From contig JADNRY010001153.1 of the NCBI GenBank assembly GCA_015501585.1, forward strand, positions 1 through 16,204: 16,204 nt of DNA. The letters run 5' to 3'. This stretch comes from Rhodocollybia butyracea (lineage: Eukaryota > Basidiomycota > Agaricomycetes > Agaricales > Omphalotaceae). The translations under genes and the position numbers were made by a program. Positions 7,352-16,204 of this stretch are shown here, one piece after another. Positions within the stretch are counted from its first letter, which is position 1. Each line of letters starts with the position of its first letter. The notes under the pieces are model-generated. The model saw nothing but the letters and a program-made list of their open reading frames with translations. It had not been told where the DNA came from and did no database searches.

Positions 7352-10300
7352 CTACCAAGTTACAGTTTCAGCACTGTTCAAAGCGACCGATACGTTCGAA
7401 ACAACCAGTTTCTGAAGTGTCGGGATAAATTGCCAAGTGTTCACAGATTTCCCCGCCACAGACACCTCAGACGGCTTTTCAGTCACTCCCAGAATCGTTA
7501 CTTGTTGCAATTTCTGCGCCACTGTGAAGTTTCCGTTACTGTTGATCTCAAGTCGGTTTGGCTTTGCCACAAATGTCAAGGTCCGACTCTCCACTGGCGG
7601 GTTGGTGATACCATCGTCGATATAGGCTGAGCCGAAAGCATTCTGGCTCGAGTCGAGGGAGACAAGGAGAGCGAATGGTCCGTTCCTAGTCTCAGTCGTG
7701 GTATAGCCTGGTTCAGCGTGAAGAAGAATAGCTGCGCCGCCACGAATGTGCACATTGATGTGGTTAAGAGGCGCGGAGAGCGTAGCAGTACCATTGGAGG
7801 CATTGACCACAGCATGCGTATAAAAGTCTCTCCAGGTCACTGTTCCGCGTCCAGGGAAGATACCTATACTAACATTTAGAGGTGCCATATCGCCAAAAAG
7901 CTCTACATACCTTCGACGCTGGTAACGTTCGGTAACAAGACCGGTGTCACCAATAGATCCGCGCCTACGAGGAACTGCTTGTCCACACCAAACAGCTCAG
8001 GCTCCGTAGGAAATTCGTACCAAAGCGCTCGAACAGTTGGGGTTCCACGTGTAGAGGCATTTGCGAACAAGGAGGTCTACGGGGCCCATTAGGGTGCGTA
8101 CAAACTTATATCCTAACAACTCGACTCACCCAATACGGAAGGAGGGAGTATCGAGTTGCAATGGCGATTCGGGAGGAGTTTGCGACGCTGGCCCAACGGT
8201 AGGGTTCTTGCGATATGGCGCCCCGTTGGTTGTGATTTCTGTAAAACGGCGCGAAAGCGGAGAGCTCCATCCATCGATTACAGAGCTCCTCATCAGTGTT
8301 CCCCTCTATTACGCGAGTTTCAGATCGGTGCCCCAGACGTTGTATAGCTACTCACGGAATCCACAAGTGTCTGCTCCAACGAACGGTATCTGGAAGATCT
8401 GGAACTGAAGGATCCCTTGGATGTTATAATAGAGGTATTCCCATCTTCGATCGAATATAAGCGTAGGCTTAAGTTTTCACAGATAATCGACTCACTTGGA
8501 GAAATTATCACCGAGCTATCATCATGGGTAAGCAACGCATGAAAGGACACAAGGAATATGAGTCGATCACACACCCAATGACCGGTCCATTTCCCCGAAG
8601 ATGGAAAAGTGGAACGGGAAATCATGACTGGACGCTTTCCGGGCTGGAGTTCCTGAAGAGCAAGATGCGTCGTCTTTTCTTCCATCATTCCCCACATGTT
8701 ATGCACATCCAGCTCAACGAATCCTCCAGCATGCGTCGCATTTGTGGCGAGTGTGTTGACCGAAAGAGCACCGTTGCCTAAGGGAGCTCGTAGGTACACT
8801 CATGAGAAACGAGGAGAAAATCACGAACCATCGTGGATAGCGTATGGAGGCGAATTGAGATTAACTTGAGGTTGTCCTGCCGCACCCAATCCTCGTCTTG
8901 TAACGCCGGTAAGGGCACTACTGTTTGTGCACGTCAAAGCTCCATTGACGGTGATGTTTCCACTTGGGCCTGACACTGCGGAATCATAACTAATATCGAG
9001 TAAGGTGAGCTCTCGAGTAATCCAGGCATCCAAAAAAAGGTATACCATTCTGGATAATCCGTGACGGGATTGCCTGGAGTACCCGGAATTTGAATCGTAG
9101 GTATACTTGTGTCGTTGAGATTGGCACCCGTTCCGCTAAGGAAAAGTCTATGACAATGGTCGCTAGTGAAAGCAGTCGGGACAACTCACCACGATCCTGT
9201 ACAGAACGAGCTAATCTCGTTCATGTCAAGCCAGAGCCCGGAAAACTCCACTCCCCCTGCACTCCAGTTTCCCAATGCTTCGGTCCACCATTGTTGAGTC
9301 GTGTTGGCAAACCAGTCGGGGAAGACCTAAACTCTTGTTAGCACTCAGAGTATCAGATACGCCCCAACAAGCCTCGTACGGTGTATCCAGGCCATACTTG
9401 GCCAATGTATTCAGAACCGTCGGGATTTCTGACAAAGGTGCCGCTGTGGATGATCATAGTAAGAAGGTAGGATGGGGCCAAGAGGTACGAGCATACAGTT
9501 CATGTCCCCTGCTATATGGATCATACTATTCGAGATGAGTCTTGAAGGTTCATACGTATCAGGATTCAGGCTTACAACATCCGTGGCGTTGGTCAAATGG
9601 GCGACTGCGGCGTCCACGATAGGTATAACTACAGACGGTGTTAGACTTGCGTCAAACGGTTGGTTTTCTACCCACAATGCTGATTATTAGCTGTCTGTTA
9701 TTATGAGAAATGAGTACGCATCCTATGAGTATGATACTGTCTCGACTCACCAATTGTTGGATGAAACTCCGTACTTCATCCCCGGGAAAACTGACAGGAT
9801 CAGAGGTAAAGTCACGGAAAGCGTGATACAAGTCGATATCGTTCCACATCACTAGAGAAAAGTTGAGTATGCGGTCGGATGATAGAAGCTTTGCGTATGG
9901 AACTAGCCTTCTAGAGGGATATTTGCTTCGCGCATGCCAGCGACTTGCGCCATGGTATCATTGACGGAGACATATCCCCACCTGAGCGTATAATTAGACA
10001 CGATAGCAAGGATTATTGAGATTCCAAGATCTTACCTGCAGAGGTGGAATCCAAATGCCCATGAAGGAAGCCAGCTCGGGAGTCCAACCAGCGCACCATA
10101 TTGCTCAATGACGGCCTGAGGGCTAGGACCCGAGAAGAAGTAAAAGTCGAGCACTCCTCCTATCATCCTATACTGGATCAGCGACTGAGTCGAGTCGGGA
10201 GGAGTTAAGAGCATGATATCGCCGCCGGATGAACTATGCACTCAAGTTAGAACTCGGAAACTTCAAAGGAGACGAAAGAGCTCTCGTACCTGAATAAAAA

Positions 10301-11335
10301 CACTCCGTGAGTTTGTGCTTCCTGTGTGCTTTCATTGAACCTATGCTCGAGATAGACTGGATGAGTTCCGTAGCTAGAGTGATATCGGTAGTAAGATAAC
10401 GTTGTGTTAACAACTAGACGAACGACGTACATATTCTGGTCGGTGGGATCTCCGGCATCACGCGCCCACAGAGTTTGGATAGAGCCACCATCTGAAACCA
10501 CATTACGTCTGAAACCTGAGCTAGCGACTACTTCTCCGAGTCCATAGATGTTTGTGTCAAGAGGTAACGAAGAAGTCAACTAGTAGAACGAAAGTTAGTT
10601 GGAAAAGATAGTCCGAGCACTTGAGATCTTGAGATCTCACTTGAAGGTATTGATCTTCGAAAACCAAAGGAAATCCATCCAAGGCTGTACTGTCGTCGCC
10701 TGCAATAACCGGAGCTATGGGAGTCTTGGGAAGGGATGAGAGTCGAGTATCGAAAAGGGGAGCGGCGTTCGGATTAGAGCGCCGAGTGATCCAAAAAGGC
10801 GAACGGCGATGATTCATGGTTGAATACAAGGTCAGATGACTGAGTGAATGAAGAAGTAGGGGGAGGCGGACGGGAGATCACAGAATCTGGTATAGTAAAC
10901 TGTTGATTCCCACTATCAGCTATGCGTACACGTAGCCTAAGAGACGTGCATTAGATGGAAGTACAAATGGTAGCAGTAAGAACGCACCGCGTTTCCGTCT
11001 CGTATGTAACTTGTAAAGTAAGATTGTTGAAATCGTTCCCGAATGCGTTGCAAGGGGCTCCAGCAAGAGAGAGCCGAGCGACTAGTCCAGTACTGCTCTC
11101 TTGGAGGGACTGCAGGGAGTACCCTGATATACGGTTGAGAAACAAGAGATTACATAGATCGCATCGAAACCCACCTGCACAGCTCGATACATTTTTGGAA
11201 AATGTCGTGCTTTGGCTTCGAACTAGTACGTACGATAAACAACATATATGAGCCGAGTAATCGACGATTATGCCTACCTTCGAGTCCATGAAGCAGTACT
11301 GCTCCAACAAGGCAGAGCCAGCGGATTGAAAACAT
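7352..11335 (-). CDS. GH31 alpha-glucosidase, secreted, 22 exons, one apparent frameshift
   Basis: Expected 956-residue extracellular enzyme releasing glucose from the non-reducing ends of alpha-1,4-glucans and maltose. Exons (high to low): 11335-11278, 11222-11175, 11123-10988, 10936-10641, 10579-10431, 10373-10290, 10233-10036, 9981-9908, 9851-9751, 9694-9676, 9628-9576, 9525-9497, 9443-9380, 9326-9190, 9135-9046, 8989-8829, 8786-8575, 8515-8496, 8444-8356, 8305-8130, 8076-7911, 7863-7352. All phases agree. A signal peptide covers residues 1 to about 17. The nucleophile Asp lies in WLDMNE (about residue 470). The acid/base Asp lies in HWLGDN (about 639). Other family blocks are [23 protein letters not shown] and [16 protein letters not shown]. 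One extra base in a five-T run (plus-strand A5 at 10793-10797, about residue 128) breaks exon 4 and gives an early stop. Everything else is intact, so this is a recent null allele or a sequence error. The exon 16/17 junction is the least certain. The eighth intron uses a GC donor. Confidence 0.9.
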
Positions 11336-11500
11336 GGTCACAAGGAATTCAAGCAGGTGAACAAAGGCCTTTTGTACTGAAAGTGGAGTATTGGCCGGCA
11401 AAAAAATGGCTGGCATGTGCTGAATGGAGTCGAGAGTGTTATTATAATCAGGTCCAGGGTTGAATGGAATTGTTGAAAACGTTCTCGCGTTGTCCTGTGA

Positions 11501-11510
11501 GCTATATACA
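11501..11510 (-). promoter_or_regulatory. Probable TATA box of the GH31 gene
   Basis: On the minus strand this reads tgtatatagc, about 165 nt before the GH31 start codon at 11335. It is the only good TATA-like string close upstream, which would imply a 5' leader of roughly 130 nt. There is no experimental support. Confidence 0.35.
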
Positions 11511-11511
11511 T

Positions 11512-13703
11512 GCAGAACTGTGCATTTGAGCATTGCAACTTGGACAAGCAGCTCACCTCATTCCTCAGCTTGTTAATCGTTTCTCCAATGTTTCTTCAAT
11601 GTTTCTCTAACCCTCGAACCGATTTATCGACACCGAAAGAGATCTCGTCATGCGAATAACTTTGGGTCAAATGACACCATTACGTCTGGCCATCGATACC
11701 CGAATCCTTACATAGACCTGACTGAGTTTTGAATGTAAGATTCGAAGAAACTTCCACTACAATCAGATGACTGTAGAAAACGAAGAGAACAAACGCATGA
11801 TGCATGACATGTGATTGTCGGAAACAATTGCCGTGTATATCCAGCCAAAGCAGATTCTACCAGACGCTTTCGAGCCAAGTATGTTGCAAGTTCCAAATCC
11901 AAAGTAATTCCAAGCCCAAGTCATCGTCTGAGCTTTAAAATTGATGGAAATACTCGAAACCATCAAGTCCTGTGCTCCCGAATCAAATTCCAAGGTATCC
12001 CCCCACAAACGGTCAACTGATTCTTTGACAGCTCGCTCGCTGAACCAGTCCATCTCGTCGGGCAAGCTGGGGCTGGGCTTGCAGCTTACTGCCAGACGGA
12101 CGGATTCTGCTGACCTAGGCGGGCCAGGAATGCTACTAATAGTGTTAAACCCGGAACAGTTTTGGTTTATCTAAATCGCCTTTGTTGTAATTGCAGGAGC
12201 TGCAGCTGCAGCCTTCCACTCTAAATGCCCACGACGCCTTCAAGCTGATCCCTTTAAGCTGCTCCTGTAACAGTTATCTTCTCTCCATGCTCAGTGACAG
12301 TATCACGAAAGCCGAGAAATTCTACCAGCGGCAGTTTCTTTCACAGTCTGTACCCTTCTTTCTTGGTACTAGCCAGAGATGGCTATGTCAGATCTTACTC
12401 ACGTAAACTGTAGCATCCTCCTATCGATAGTCCTTATGGCTTGCTAGTTCAAACCGTGAGATGTCTCACCGCCGAAGTCAGTATCTTCGTAATAATGAAA
12501 GTCAAACTGACAGCAAAAATCGAGTTTAGTGATAGATTTGGTTCATTTGTAAAGATCCTATCTTCATTGTGTTTGTTAGGTTGGACACTTCAGATTTTAG
12601 CTTTCTGTTGTATGGGCCGTTTCTTATGGGTAGTATGTTGAGTATGTATACCCCGGTTGTACCGCCTTCATACTATACAAGTTGGATTCTTATCTCACTC
12701 TTCCGCTTTCCATTCAATGTGTAGTTGAAGACTCTCGAGTTCAGTTTGAGTTATCGCAGTCAGGATGTATCATTCAGCGTGTCTTGCAGCCAAGTACTCG
12801 GTCTATTGACTCCAGTTCAACAGTACATACAGTAAAGTTGGAAACCAGTTGTTTTCAAGGCTCATGCAAAGTATTTCGTCGTTGCATGTGGGACTTCTCC
12901 AGTATTGAATTTGTATCGATGAGGGTATAGCCGCTTTGAGAATCAGCATATTATACTAATTCGCGTATTATATACGATTCTCATAGCCAATTCCTTTGAA
13001 GCCCTCACATCCTCCTCAGCGCCTTTTATAGACATTCCGGATGGGCCATCTGCGTGTAGAAATTTGGTGCGATGATCTCCTGGTATTGAGCTCGGTCAGA
13101 GGAGAGGGGATCCCAATATACGAATGTTGAAGAGTTCTCATCATGAATGAGGTCGATAATTTTGTGAGACGCCTCATGTGAGGAGAGTTGGAAAAACCCT
13201 AAGGAACGACACAATACATGTGGTCTGTCAGCGGTCAAAGATATATGTACATACGTATCACAGCACTGGGCAGGTAGCGCGGCATATACGTTCCTTCCAC
13301 CGAACCGAAAATATAAACAACCTCAATTCGCCCCAATTCGCCCACCCTGAGTCAACGGATACAACAGTAAGCCTCCAGAGTATTCCCTACCTCAGGGGGT
13401 TGCACCTGACTGCGCGGTCCTTCACAGATAAGTATTGTCAAAGATCGTGTAAAGTTGTGCAAGAGATTTTCGGGATTTTCATACACAACATAACGGAGAA
13501 TATTTTTTGTTAGTTCCTTCTTTTTTCTGCGGAAGCTGGTGTTCCTCGTATTGGATGGCAAATGGTACCTGCATTATTTTACCCATTCAGATATCGTAGA
13601 TAGTCGCACCCTTGAAGACCACCTGTTACATCTGTCATACATATCTGTTCACATCAAGAAGTGTAGCTACTCACTAACCCCGTATCATCCCTTCTCATCG
13701 CAA
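11512..13703. other. Long intergenic stretch with two weak coding-like remnants
   Basis: About 2.2 kb without a confident gene. On the minus strand, 12065-11763 is open for 100 codons, and its first half reads like real protein (MPDEMDWFSERAVKESVDRL). Another minus-strand frame, 13238-13026, ends in a natural-looking C-terminus (STFVYWDPLSSDRAQYQEII). Neither has recognisable domains, a clear promoter or flanking exons, and I could not join them into one gene. They may be gene relics or chance. Short plus-strand frames here look spurious. The sequence around 12196-12212 is a ctgcag-rich palindromic patch. Confidence 0.4.
12937..12983. repeat. Inverted repeat with 8-bp arms
   Basis: The arms tgagaatc (12937-12944) and gattctca (12976-12983) are perfectly complementary and flank a 31-nt AT-rich interior that itself contains tattata-type near-palindromes. 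It could form a hairpin, but no neighbouring gene explains it. Confidence 0.5.
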
Positions 13704-13850
13704 AAATTATCATTTGTCCGTTTCCGTAGGGGATATTTGAACACATTTTGCCAGGGGCCCAAGGGAACCCTCGTCCTATTCTAACCATTATCACTTTTCC
13801 GTTTCGCAGGGAACATTTAAACACAGTTCACCAGGGGCTAGGGCCACTGG
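13704..13850. repeat. Two diverged ~82-bp direct repeats upstream of the orphan secreted gene
   Basis: The segment starting near 13706 (ttatcatttgtccgtttccg, then atttgaacaca and ccagggg) recurs near 13788 (ttatcacttttccgtttcgc, then atttaaacaca and ccagggg). The offset is about 82 bp with roughly 80 percent identity by eye. The pair sits 130-275 nt upstream of the gene at 13979, so it may be a duplicated promoter segment. Confidence 0.7.
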
Positions 13851-13866
13851 TCACCTGTAGGTGACC
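13849..13866. promoter_or_regulatory. GGTGACC palindrome and nearby TATA-like elements
   Basis: Perfect 7-bp arms ggtcacc (13849-13855) and ggtgacc (13860-13866) surround a tgta spacer. A third ggtgacc lies at 13926-13932. TATA-like strings occur at 13912-13919 (cataaata, 67 nt before the ATG) and 13938-13945 (cataaaag, 41 nt before). The repeated motif upstream of an intact gene suggests a dimeric transcription-factor site. The factor is unknown. Confidence 0.45.
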
Positions 13867-13978
13867 TGGGTTTATTCATAACAGGTTTTGCTACCTTTCT
13901 GCGTATCGAAGCATAAATAATTTGGGGTGACCGATAGCATAAAAGGTTCTATTCCCCTCTCCTTGTGTTAGCAGCCTG

Positions 13979-14833
13979 ATGCCTTCTGTCTTGACTCTCA
14001 CCGCTCTTAGTATCCTGTTGACTCTCTGTACTCTGTCTGCACAGGCCACGAACACGCAGGGGCTGACTACTAGACAGACAAAGACACCTAATCCTTTTGC
14101 GATAACAAATTTCGGCCTCGGTGCCAAAGCCCTTGTTATAGCCACATCCCATGCTTCCTTCGTTCAAAGGGTCAACACCACTGTGTTTGGCGCCGATCCC
14201 ATCGCCACATGCATACTTCAGGGAAACGGCGAGGGCGTAGACATGGTCGTCCTCAATTCCAGTCCTCCCACGACTCAATGTGTACTTGTGGGGACCAGTT
14301 TATCTGCTACTATACGCTTCCTCTTCCAGTTTTCTTCCGCTGGTGCTGGAGGACCTTTCGTAAACACACCCATTGTGCAAGCCCTCGTTACCGCCGTCGG
14401 CACTACTACAATGGTCTCCGCCCAGACCGAAGATTCTACCGATAATGATCTTAATGACTCTGTGGTTAGTGCCCTCGTACAGGGTTCGCCTTCCGGTCTA
14501 GCAGTGCCCCAGGTTGTCAATTCAGCATCACTTGAAAGCACCCTTGTCGAATCCGACTTGTTCTTCCGACCCACAGACAACATCACCGTGTCTGTCCGTG
14601 CCTTCTCCGGCGAGTCGACGCTGTCAGAATTTTCTGCTTCGACTCAGGACTGGGGAAAAGTCACTGGGGAGATCATAGACATCAATCAAGAGCCGATCTT
14701 CCCGAATTTGCTCGTCATGAGGTTCTTATTCAGTGAAAGCACTAGTGAGCAGCCTGAAATGCAGAATGCCACTCTCCTGCTGAACGGCATTGTCACATTT
14801 GTGAGTGATACGTTTGATGAAAGAATTTTGTAA
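13979..14833 (+). CDS. Orphan secreted protein, 284 residues, intronless
   Basis: A single open exon from ATG to TAA. Residues 1 to about 23 form a clear signal peptide (basic residues absent, Leu/Thr-rich core, AQA at the likely cleavage site). The mature part is rich in Ser, Thr, Val and small residues, with only two cysteines (78 and 101), which could form one disulfide. There are five N-glycosylation sequons, at Asn 66, 93, 159, 201 and 263. Alternating hydrophobic and polar residues suggest a beta-rich fold. No membrane anchor or catalytic motif is visible and I do not recognise the family. Lack of introns contrasts with the heavily split neighbours. An unannotated small C-terminal exon cannot be excluded, but the stop is in good frame. 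It is likely cell-wall or extracellular, function unknown. Confidence 0.8.
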   Translation: MPSVLTLTALSILLTLCTLSAQATNTQGLTTRQTKTPNPFAITNFGLGAKALVIATSHASFVQRVNTTVFGADPIATCILQGNGEGVDMVVLNSSPPTTQCVLVGTSLSATIRFLFQFSSAGAGGPFVNTPIVQALVTAVGTTTMVSAQTEDSTDNDLNDSVVSALVQGSPSGLAVPQVVNSASLESTLVESDLFFRPTDNITVSVRAFSGESTLSEFSASTQDWGKVTGEIIDINQEPIFPNLLVMRFLFSESTSEQPEMQNATLLLNGIVTFVSDTFDERIL

Positions 14834-16204
14834 ACAATGGGACTCATTGACCTTCAGAGGGGTGCTCGTCCGACTGGGACCCGACGTCTGGAGTCGGTTG
14901 GATTTCTGATTTGATTCTGGGTGACTTGGAATGATCCAATAATGCCGCAATTATAGCCCAGGATTTGTGCTTACGAAGTCTTTAGTTTGGATATAAGTAA
15001 CAGTGGATTGATATATGCATATAAAGACTATCATTATGCGCTTCTGGGTAACGTTAACATGAAAGTTGTTCTAATCGCGAGACACGCGATAAGTTGTTCC
15101 TGCTCTCTATCTTATCTTGAAGTTATCGCCCCGTCGTACCGCCTTCGGATTCCATCGGACTTAGTTATGTCTCATGCACTCTCACTGTTAACGCAGTTGC
15201 TCTCAGATTCGTAAGTTATGTGCATTATGCAGCTCTCCTCTACAGAAAACGAAGCTCACACCACGGAGGGATCGCATGGAAAGAACCATTAAGGGTAGGA
15301 GGCCCAGCTCATCCTTTCTGCAGACAATGATATAGTTTACGGGCGCTTAGAAGAAGCGCCCAAATTTGTTGTGTTTCTTTTGGACCATGATGTCTAGACT
15401 CTACTAGGAACGTTCTAGTCCTTCGGAGCGGAAACGAATTAACCGTGCAGTAAGTCTCAATGCGCACTGCTGTTTGCTGTTGTTGATCACAAGTACCAGA
15501 GAAATGTCCGAGTCTGGAATCTTTTTGGATCGTTTTCTCTTCGTCCAAATCTAGGCTAGGTTTCCTTCATTGTCAAGTAAATACACATACAACGCGGTGA
15601 ACTCAAAGAAGCAGATTAAACAATGAACGGTGTTCTATTGAATAGTTCCTGTACGTGACCGTTCTTATCGTCGATATTTCAAGATTCGGAGTTCATAAAC
15701 GTTAAGGTTTCGCCACTTTTTCCACAGTCATTGTTGCCCTTCGTACATACGTTGTGGCACCAAAGTTTTTCACGATCGCCGTACATGAAGAGAATGACTC
15801 GCATGCAATCTTCTAGTCACAAATCGGCTTAGGTTGATGCTATTGTTTTTGCCACAACGTTAAAACATTCTCGAGATGGCAGCTGGAAGATAGGCATGTA
15901 TGTATTTTGCTCGATCCATACTCTGACGAGCCTAGTGCACAGCCAAACAGGTAGGTCTTCACTGTTTAAACTATATAACGAACTTTAAATAAACTTAAAC
16001 TACTTACATGTAGACTAAAGGTCTGATCACGACGAGAAACGTGTTGCGATTTAGTGCCATCGATATCGAGTTTCAGTCTCAGCTTCAAGCTTCAAGTTCA
16101 TCTGGTACTGGTTCTCATATTCCATTTTACTGATTAGGCTTTCATCGAGAGCAGTCATTGTGGCTGCTCCTCCATGGTGCTTTCAAGGGCGAAAAAGTCG
16201 ATGA
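14834..16204. other. Right-hand flank, no gene recognised
   Basis: About 1.4 kb with only short frames of biased or random composition on either strand and no recognisable motif. AT-rich tracts occur near 15970-16020. The only clear structure is the hairpin at 15341-15361. The start of a neighbouring gene may lie beyond the right edge. Confidence 0.45.
15341..15361. repeat. Perfect 8-bp GC-rich hairpin
   Basis: The arms gggcgctt and aagcgccc are perfectly complementary around an agaag loop. It lies about 0.5 kb beyond the orphan gene, too far and without a T-tract to be called a terminator. It may be fortuitous or part of an unrecognised repeat. Confidence 0.5.

Larger units (their letters stand above)
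5320..7863 (+). repeat. Block C: presumed best-preserved unit, with SSP copy 3 and the GH31 terminal exon
   Basis: Counterpart of blocks A and B. The upstream part (5320-6197) shares the acgtcgattctg, ggagctccggac, ctgttgcgtcctcatagg and tgtgcctt(t/c)t...cttggcaaa landmarks. The block then contains SSP copy 3 and the 3' end of the complete GH31 gene on the other strand. Because the GH31 gene is whole only here, block C probably keeps the ancestral arrangement. The direction of duplication is an inference. Confidence 0.6.

Noticed and set aside
7430..9690. Several 60-115 codon plus-strand frames across the GH31 gene
   Set aside because: They are antisense to well-defined GH31 exons and cross several of its introns. 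None shows independent features.
13336..13372. Short similarity between ccaccctgagtcaacggata here and the end of SSP copy 1 near 2208
   Set aside because: About 30 bases with gaps and no extension on either side, so probably chance.
13949..14586. Minus-strand frames of 84-109 codons
   Set aside because: They are shadows of the intact 284-codon gene on the plus strand.
1..16204. CRISPR arrays, tRNA or rRNA genes, phage or bacterial systems
   Set aside because: No regularly spaced repeats, no cloverleaf-compatible sequence and no prokaryotic gene organisation were seen. Intron structure and gene content are fungal.

Overview
This window looks like nuclear DNA from a filamentous basidiomycete, most likely an agaricomycete. 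The main gene is cut by 21 introns, almost all of 42-61 nt. It encodes a fungal-type GH31 alpha-glucosidase, and it lies beside small, cysteine-rich, intron-dense secreted-protein genes. There are no operons, ribosome binding sites, tRNA or rRNA genes, or CRISPR arrays. All calls come from reading the sequence by eye, and no database search was run.

Layout. Positions 1 to about 545 hold no recognisable gene. From about 548 to 7863 lies a degenerate array of three related blocks. Each block has an upstream region, a conserved TATA segment and one copy of a small secreted cysteine-rich protein gene (called SSP here). Copy 1 (1793 to about 2190) is a truncated 5' remnant, and its upstream region is split by a ~549-bp element with ~35-bp terminal inverted repeats (1039-1587). 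Copy 2 (3067-3947) is a full-length pseudogene with many indels. It is followed by a decayed minus-strand copy of the last exon of the GH31 gene (about 4241-4715). Copy 3 (6198-7061) is nearly intact: seven exons, 178 residues expected, one frame break. It is followed by the complete GH31 gene in convergent orientation (11335 down to 7352, 22 exons, 956 residues expected, one frame break). The duplicated unit was therefore SSP plus the 3' end of the convergent glucosidase gene.

Positions 11340-13700 are mostly featureless, with a probable GH31 promoter at the left end and two weak minus-strand coding-like stretches. Positions 13704-13870 carry two ~82-bp direct repeats and a GGTGACC palindrome. 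These precede an intact, intronless gene (13979-14833) for a 284-residue secreted protein of unknown family. The remainder to 16204 shows only a small hairpin.

Biology. The window combines an extracellular starch and maltose degrading enzyme, a birth-and-death cluster of a putative effector-like or defence-like secreted protein, and an orphan secreted protein. The most notable points are the block duplication that carried off a glucosidase exon, single-base breaks in otherwise well-preserved genes (recent null alleles or homopolymer sequence errors), and 19- and 20-nt microexons in the GH31 gene. The 20-nt microexon carries the catalytic acid/base.
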